From positions 400,677,132 to 400,741,131 of the forward strand of contig CM060900.1 of NCBI GenBank assembly GCA_030762935.1: a stretch of 64,000 bases of DNA, given 5' to 3'. Both the position numbers and the translations under genes were made by a program. The notes beneath the pieces were generated by a model, which worked only from the letters and a program-made list of their open reading frames with translations, made no database searches and was not told the origin of the DNA. The stretch is from Hymenopus coronatus (taxonomy: Eukaryota > Arthropoda > Insecta > Mantodea > Hymenopodidae). The first letter of the stretch is position 1, and each line of letters begins with the position of its first letter. Below, one piece after another: positions 60,091-64,000 of the stretch.

Positions 60091-61370
60091 AAAAATCTAT
60101 TTCCCTCCACCTTCTACAATTAAATAAAAAATAAATAAAGGATTCATGTTTTCCTGTTTCTCTGAATCATACAGTTCCTTTATTATTTATAATTTCCATT
60201 AATACCGTCAAGTGTTATATATTTGACGATTCACTCCCCTTATTTTTTTGTCCTTTTGTGTTTTGGCAGTTTTTAAGCGAATTTTGCTAAATAAAACGCT
60301 AACATTCTGATATTTTTTGTTTCTAAGTGCTGGTATTAAGTATTACAAACCTTTTCATGTCTATAGGCTTGAAATGTCTATTCATGATCCATTAAATTAA
60401 TTACATAGTAAATATTGGAATGGAGTATTGTATAAAGTTTTTATAGTGCAATGATAGGTGAAATATGATTGCATAATTGGAATCCTCACTAAATATCATT
60501 TGAAAATTACCCATCAATGTCTCATGAACCTCAACAATTGCAAAAGTTATAGGGAAGTCGCATTTTTTCGCTATATTTTGTGATTTTCTGTGGGGCATGG
60601 TCGGCAGGGCTCATTAATATGCATCAATGATTGATGACTGTCGGATATTCAAATGAATTGCTCTTCTTTTTATTTAATTTTTTGTTGTGTAAATTTTTTG
60701 ATATGCAAATTAATTGATAGGCAAATTAATTGATATGCAAATTAGTTACTCTATTTCTATGGAAATTAGAGAGGAGACCAGATGCTCTATTTTTATTCTA
60801 CTCCTGTTATATTTTGTGCTTCGAATATTGCATTATTTCTCGAAGTCTCTTTCTAGTGGTCTTTCATGCTGAGAGGAATATTTAGAATTCACTATTCTGA
60901 CTAGTACATGCTCTTAATTCGTTTTATGTAATACTTGTTTTACTACAGAGATAGATGTCCATCTTAATTTCGTTTGAAGTTCATTTGACACAGTGACAGT
61001 ATCGTTTCGTTAGTTGTAAAATGTATCTACAATTGTAATGCACATAACACGACAATGTGTGATATACTGTATTTTAGAAATTCCTTCGAAGGCTACAGGC
61101 TAATCGTACACTGCATTACTTTGTTAGTAAGTAGAATAAACTATATTGAGTAATGTAGCAAATATCATTATAACATCCAAAAAGTAGTAAACAACATAAA
61201 TATTAAAGTATACATGGAGCCATGAACTCTCAACTCCCTCGACATTTTTACCCGATACCCCACACGTTAACCACTGTGCTAAATACTGCCACTGTATCTA
61301 CCCTCTCCGAAATCGAAGTACTCACGTGACTGTCCACCGGTTTGATCAGTGACGCGCTAACCCTTAATAC
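60091..61370. other. intergenic with a 16-bp octamer repeat
   Basis: Three 16-bp units GATATGCAAATTAATT (60700), GATAGGCAAATTAATT (60716) and GATATGCAAATTAGTT (60732) stand in tandem; two contain the POU octamer ATGCAAAT. No gene recognised. Confidence 0.6.
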
Positions 61371-61379
61371 ATTTTATGT

Positions 61380-61486
61380 TGTAGCAAAGAATTTAGAACC
61401 CATAGCCCATAGATTCCCTATCTCAAACTGTTTACTTTGGACCCCTCTACAATCCTGCCAATTTGTGCGATCGAATTCTGGGACAG

Positions 61487-61492
<6 letters not shown>
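61380..61492 (-). repeat. repeat Q, copy 2
   Basis: The minus strand begins CTGTCCCAGAATTCGA and matches 51015-51130 over about 110 bp. A (TG)n run begins exactly at its terminus. Confidence 0.6.
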
Positions 61493-61529
<37 letters not shown>

Positions 61530-61566
61530 GTGAGTGTGTGTGTGTGTGAGTGTGTGTGTGTGTGTT
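61487..61566. repeat. (TG)n microsatellite
   Basis: A long TG run with a few TAGG, AG and TTTG interruptions, abutting repeat Q. Confidence 0.95.
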
Positions 61567-61569
61567 TGT

Positions 61570-62395
61570 GCATGCACGCACGCGCTCACAATTTTCATGT
61601 AAATTTGATCTCTGAGTTAAAATAAATGTCATCAAAAACAAAAGCAAGGCTATAGTTTTTTTATATGGAGTTCGCTGAAATAATCTTTTCTTTTAAACCC
61701 TTTTCATAACATTTTAAGCTTTCACCTATCGTAAAACATAAATTTGGCTTGTTGGACCTCGAAATCTGGACTAAGATACATCCGTCACTGGACATATTTC
61801 ATACATGAAAACAAAACTGAGGGAAACTCATTAAACAAGTCTGCACGTACGTCTATGTGCGAGTGTGTGCTGGGAATGGTGGGTGGAGGGGGGGTACACG
61901 AATACCTAGCCGACTTTTATGGAAACCGCTGTTCGTAAGCACATATCGGTACAAATTCAAATTCGACGTATATACAGAATATATCTGTATTGGTGTCAAA
62001 CATATCGGGGACGCTCTCCCAACAACAGAACGCTAAAAATGAGGTTCATATAAACATGAATCTGAAAAGCGTTTATTAGAGTTATTAAAAAGGCTTTCCA
62101 TTCATTGACATCGATACTAACAGTTAATTGAATTAAAGTGCTGTCCGCTGATTGATTGTTTTTATTCGGTTGGTTTTTGTACAGCAACTGATCAATAGCT
62201 TAATTAAATTGTTTCCGCTGGCTTTTCTATTAGTTTTTGCTTTTGTAGAGCACGGGGGGCAGAAAAACTACTCTGCGAGTGAACACAGACAGACACGAAT
62301 TAGCGCATGGCTTTGCAGATTGGAATGCATCATGAACACTTTAAGTTTAATGCAGAAAGATACCTCGAGAGGCTGTTACCCAAGTTCACGAACAG
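61570..62395. other. intergenic, no recognised gene
   Basis: No family or repeat partner seen. Confidence 0.5.
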
Positions 62396-62399
62396 TCTT

Positions 62400-63196
62400 A
62401 CCATTTCATCAACGCTTGAGAGAGTGGCTCATTTGGGAGGAGTGTGTCGAATGTTGGAAGACCAAGAGAAAAACGAAACTTGACCGTGAAGAACGAGTTT
62501 TTCGTTATGTGGGCGCAAATCCATCAGATAGCACAAAACGCATCAAAGTAAGGGAAGAGGCCAGTCTCGTAGGTTACCTTCAGAATGTTTTATGGAAATC
62601 TTGTTTTCCTATCACCTTCAGTAGGTGGGTGCTGTAACTAAATGTGACGGGCTTTGAGTCAGGAACTTTTTGGCATTGTAAGCTGCAGAACTGTGCTGTA
62701 TTCATGAATCTCTTATTATGCACTTTGTTTACTGCTGAGAGTGGATTTACTTGCGTCGATATCTTAATCTTCACAACACAACTGTACCAATCAAACCCAC
62801 ATGAGGTGCTAAAGGACGCATCAACAGAGCTCCCCGTTTCTTTCCTCCACACCTGACCGCAGAGACGGTGAGTTGCACAATTTAATGGATGGTGAGCCTC
62901 TGGAGGTCATTCAAAGGTTGTGGCCTTTATTCGATGGTACGCCAGTTTATTTTATTCGCATGAAATTTATTGAATGAAGAATTTCCGGAAATTTGGATTG
63001 GACGAGGAGAATTTCTTTGAACAACCTATTTGTACTCATTACATTTCCTCGTCTGAGGTATTTAAAATCCCTTATCTATAAGACTCTTGAACCGAACATT
63101 GACACTCTGAGAGAGCGTGTTCACACTAGACTTGACAAATATGAGAAATTCCCGGAATTTGCTACAAATATACAATGTGATGGAATGCGGCCTTAG
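62400..63196 (+). pseudogene. probable Tc1/mariner-type transposase relic
   Basis: ANPSDSTKRIKVREEASLVG (62515-62575) resembles the second helix-turn-helix of IS630/Tc1-type transposases. YLKSLIYKTLEPNIDTLRER (about 63058-63117) resembles the usual post-catalytic C terminus, reading on from a degraded tryptophan/glycine segment (LDWTRR). The Asp-containing core between them is not recognisable, and TIRs were not found. An alternative is that both similarities are chance. Confidence 0.4.
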
Positions 63197-63199
63197 GGC

Positions 63200-63695
63200 A
63201 CGTATCGAAGTAGGAAGAAGCCACTTAGAGCAATTTCTGTAACCTTTGATTTTTTCTTGTTTCTCGGCAATAAATAATGTACAGAATCATGTTCATATGA
63301 ATTTTATTTTTACTGTTTTGATAATGGGAGGGTGGCTCCGCAATATTTGACACCAATAACATCTTACTTATCAGCGGAGATGGCGAGTGAACCGCCCTCA
63401 TTGTGAGACATAAAACGAAGGTTGCTCTCACCAGTTCTCCACTGACTGAACTACTTTCCCTAGACAACAAGTGTAACAGACTGATTGCATCACCATCATT
63501 CGCACCAATTACTTCGGAAAAAACTGTATTGGGTTTCTCGCAAATATCCAAACAGTTTTACAAGCAGCTCTAACTTTTTTATCGGAGTAAGGATCTTTCA
63601 CTTGCCTCATGTTGGTAATTATTTTGATTTATTACGGTAACTCCTTAGCTTGATATAGATTTTGCTCAACATAACTTGGTTGTGCATGGCCGTCT
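63200..63695. other. intergenic, no recognised gene
   Basis: Nothing supported. A 108-codon minus frame (63225-63551) shows no known domain. Confidence 0.5.
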
Positions 63696-63697
63696 TA

Positions 63698-63992
63698 CAC
63701 CAGGTGGCTCAACAGCGCCGTATTTGGCGTGTGCAGATATCTCTTGGTACGCTAAAAGAATTGCAGAACTCAACGGAGCTATTTCAAGTTAAAATCCGCC
63801 AGCGCAGAACCGGGCGAGAGAGACTTTCGCTTTACCTCTTGCAATGAGCACGACTCGTTCAAGTCTCTGCTGATAGTAACACGCCAGAACTTCATTGGCA
63901 GATTTTAACTTGAAATAGTCCCTTGAGTTGAGCAAATCTTTTAACGCACGAAGGAATATTTGCACACGTGAAACACTCAGCCGTACAGCCAT
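63698..63992. repeat. inverted repeat pair of about 100 bp
   Basis: 63698-63800 and the reverse complement of 63888-63992 share GTGTGCAGATAT/GTGTGCAAATAT, a TACGCTAAAAGA/GCGTTAAAAGA block, AACTCAACGG/AACTCAAGGG and the 19-base CTATTTCAAGTTAAAATC block. The arms point at each other across about 90 bp, as in a MITE or the two ends of a deleted transposon. Confidence 0.75.
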
Positions 63993-64000
63993 CTGAATAA

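Noticed and set aside
1..64000. CRISPR array or prokaryotic operon
   Set aside because: No regular short repeats with unique spacers; introns, SINEs and mariners show eukaryotic nuclear DNA.

Overview
The window looks like non-genic, repeat-dense nuclear DNA of an animal, most likely an arthropod. It is AT-rich, contains GT-AG introns and TATA promoters, carries several tRNA-derived SINE families, and holds three Tc1/mariner-type transposons, one from the DUF4817-containing group common in arthropods. I see no host housekeeping gene, rRNA, bona fide tRNA or CRISPR array. The species cannot be fixed from sequence alone. Two large elements dominate. Element E1 (6690-15078) is a compact Maverick/Polinton-type element: 6-bp target duplication AATGTC, about 175-bp terminal inverted repeats starting AG, and a single recognisable gene, a protein-primed type B DNA polymerase with two N-terminal zinc fingers, broken by several stops and frameshifts. 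Its flanks hold non-coding tandem arrays: on the left a higher-order repeat of about 415 bp made of three subunits that each carry a tRNA B-box-like core, on the right an A-rich array. No integrase, ATPase, protease or capsid gene is visible. Element E2 (33686-44066) has the same 7-bp terminus (AGTAGTT) and a 6-bp target duplication (GACTTA), but is almost entirely a giant palindrome: two inverted arms of about 4.6 and 4.5 kb around a loop of about 1.2 kb. Each arm carries an intact, TATA-driven, four-exon gene for a 245-residue protein that I do not recognise. The two copies converge on the loop. Exons 1 and 2 each encode one copy of a duplicated Cys/His module. This gene in its palindromic carrier is the best candidate for an undescribed system here. 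Layout: 1-6.7 kb, SINEs and a dispersed repeat (called R1); 6.7-15.1 kb, E1; 15.3-16.6 kb, DUF4817-type transposon (minus strand); 16.6-26.3 kb, sparse AT-rich DNA with SINEs and an R1 copy; 26.4-27.7 kb, a decayed mariner; 27.7-33.7 kb, R1, SINEs and another repeat family; 33.7-44.1 kb, E2 inserted into a SINE; 44.1-58 kb, SINEs, tandem arrays and microsatellites; 58.1-59.5 kb, a mariner (minus strand) with a largely open catalytic region; 59.5-64 kb, tandem duplications, a transposase relic and a terminal inverted repeat pair. Coordinates of TIRs, TSDs and exons come from reading the sequence directly; family assignments rest on recognised motifs, and no database search was possible.
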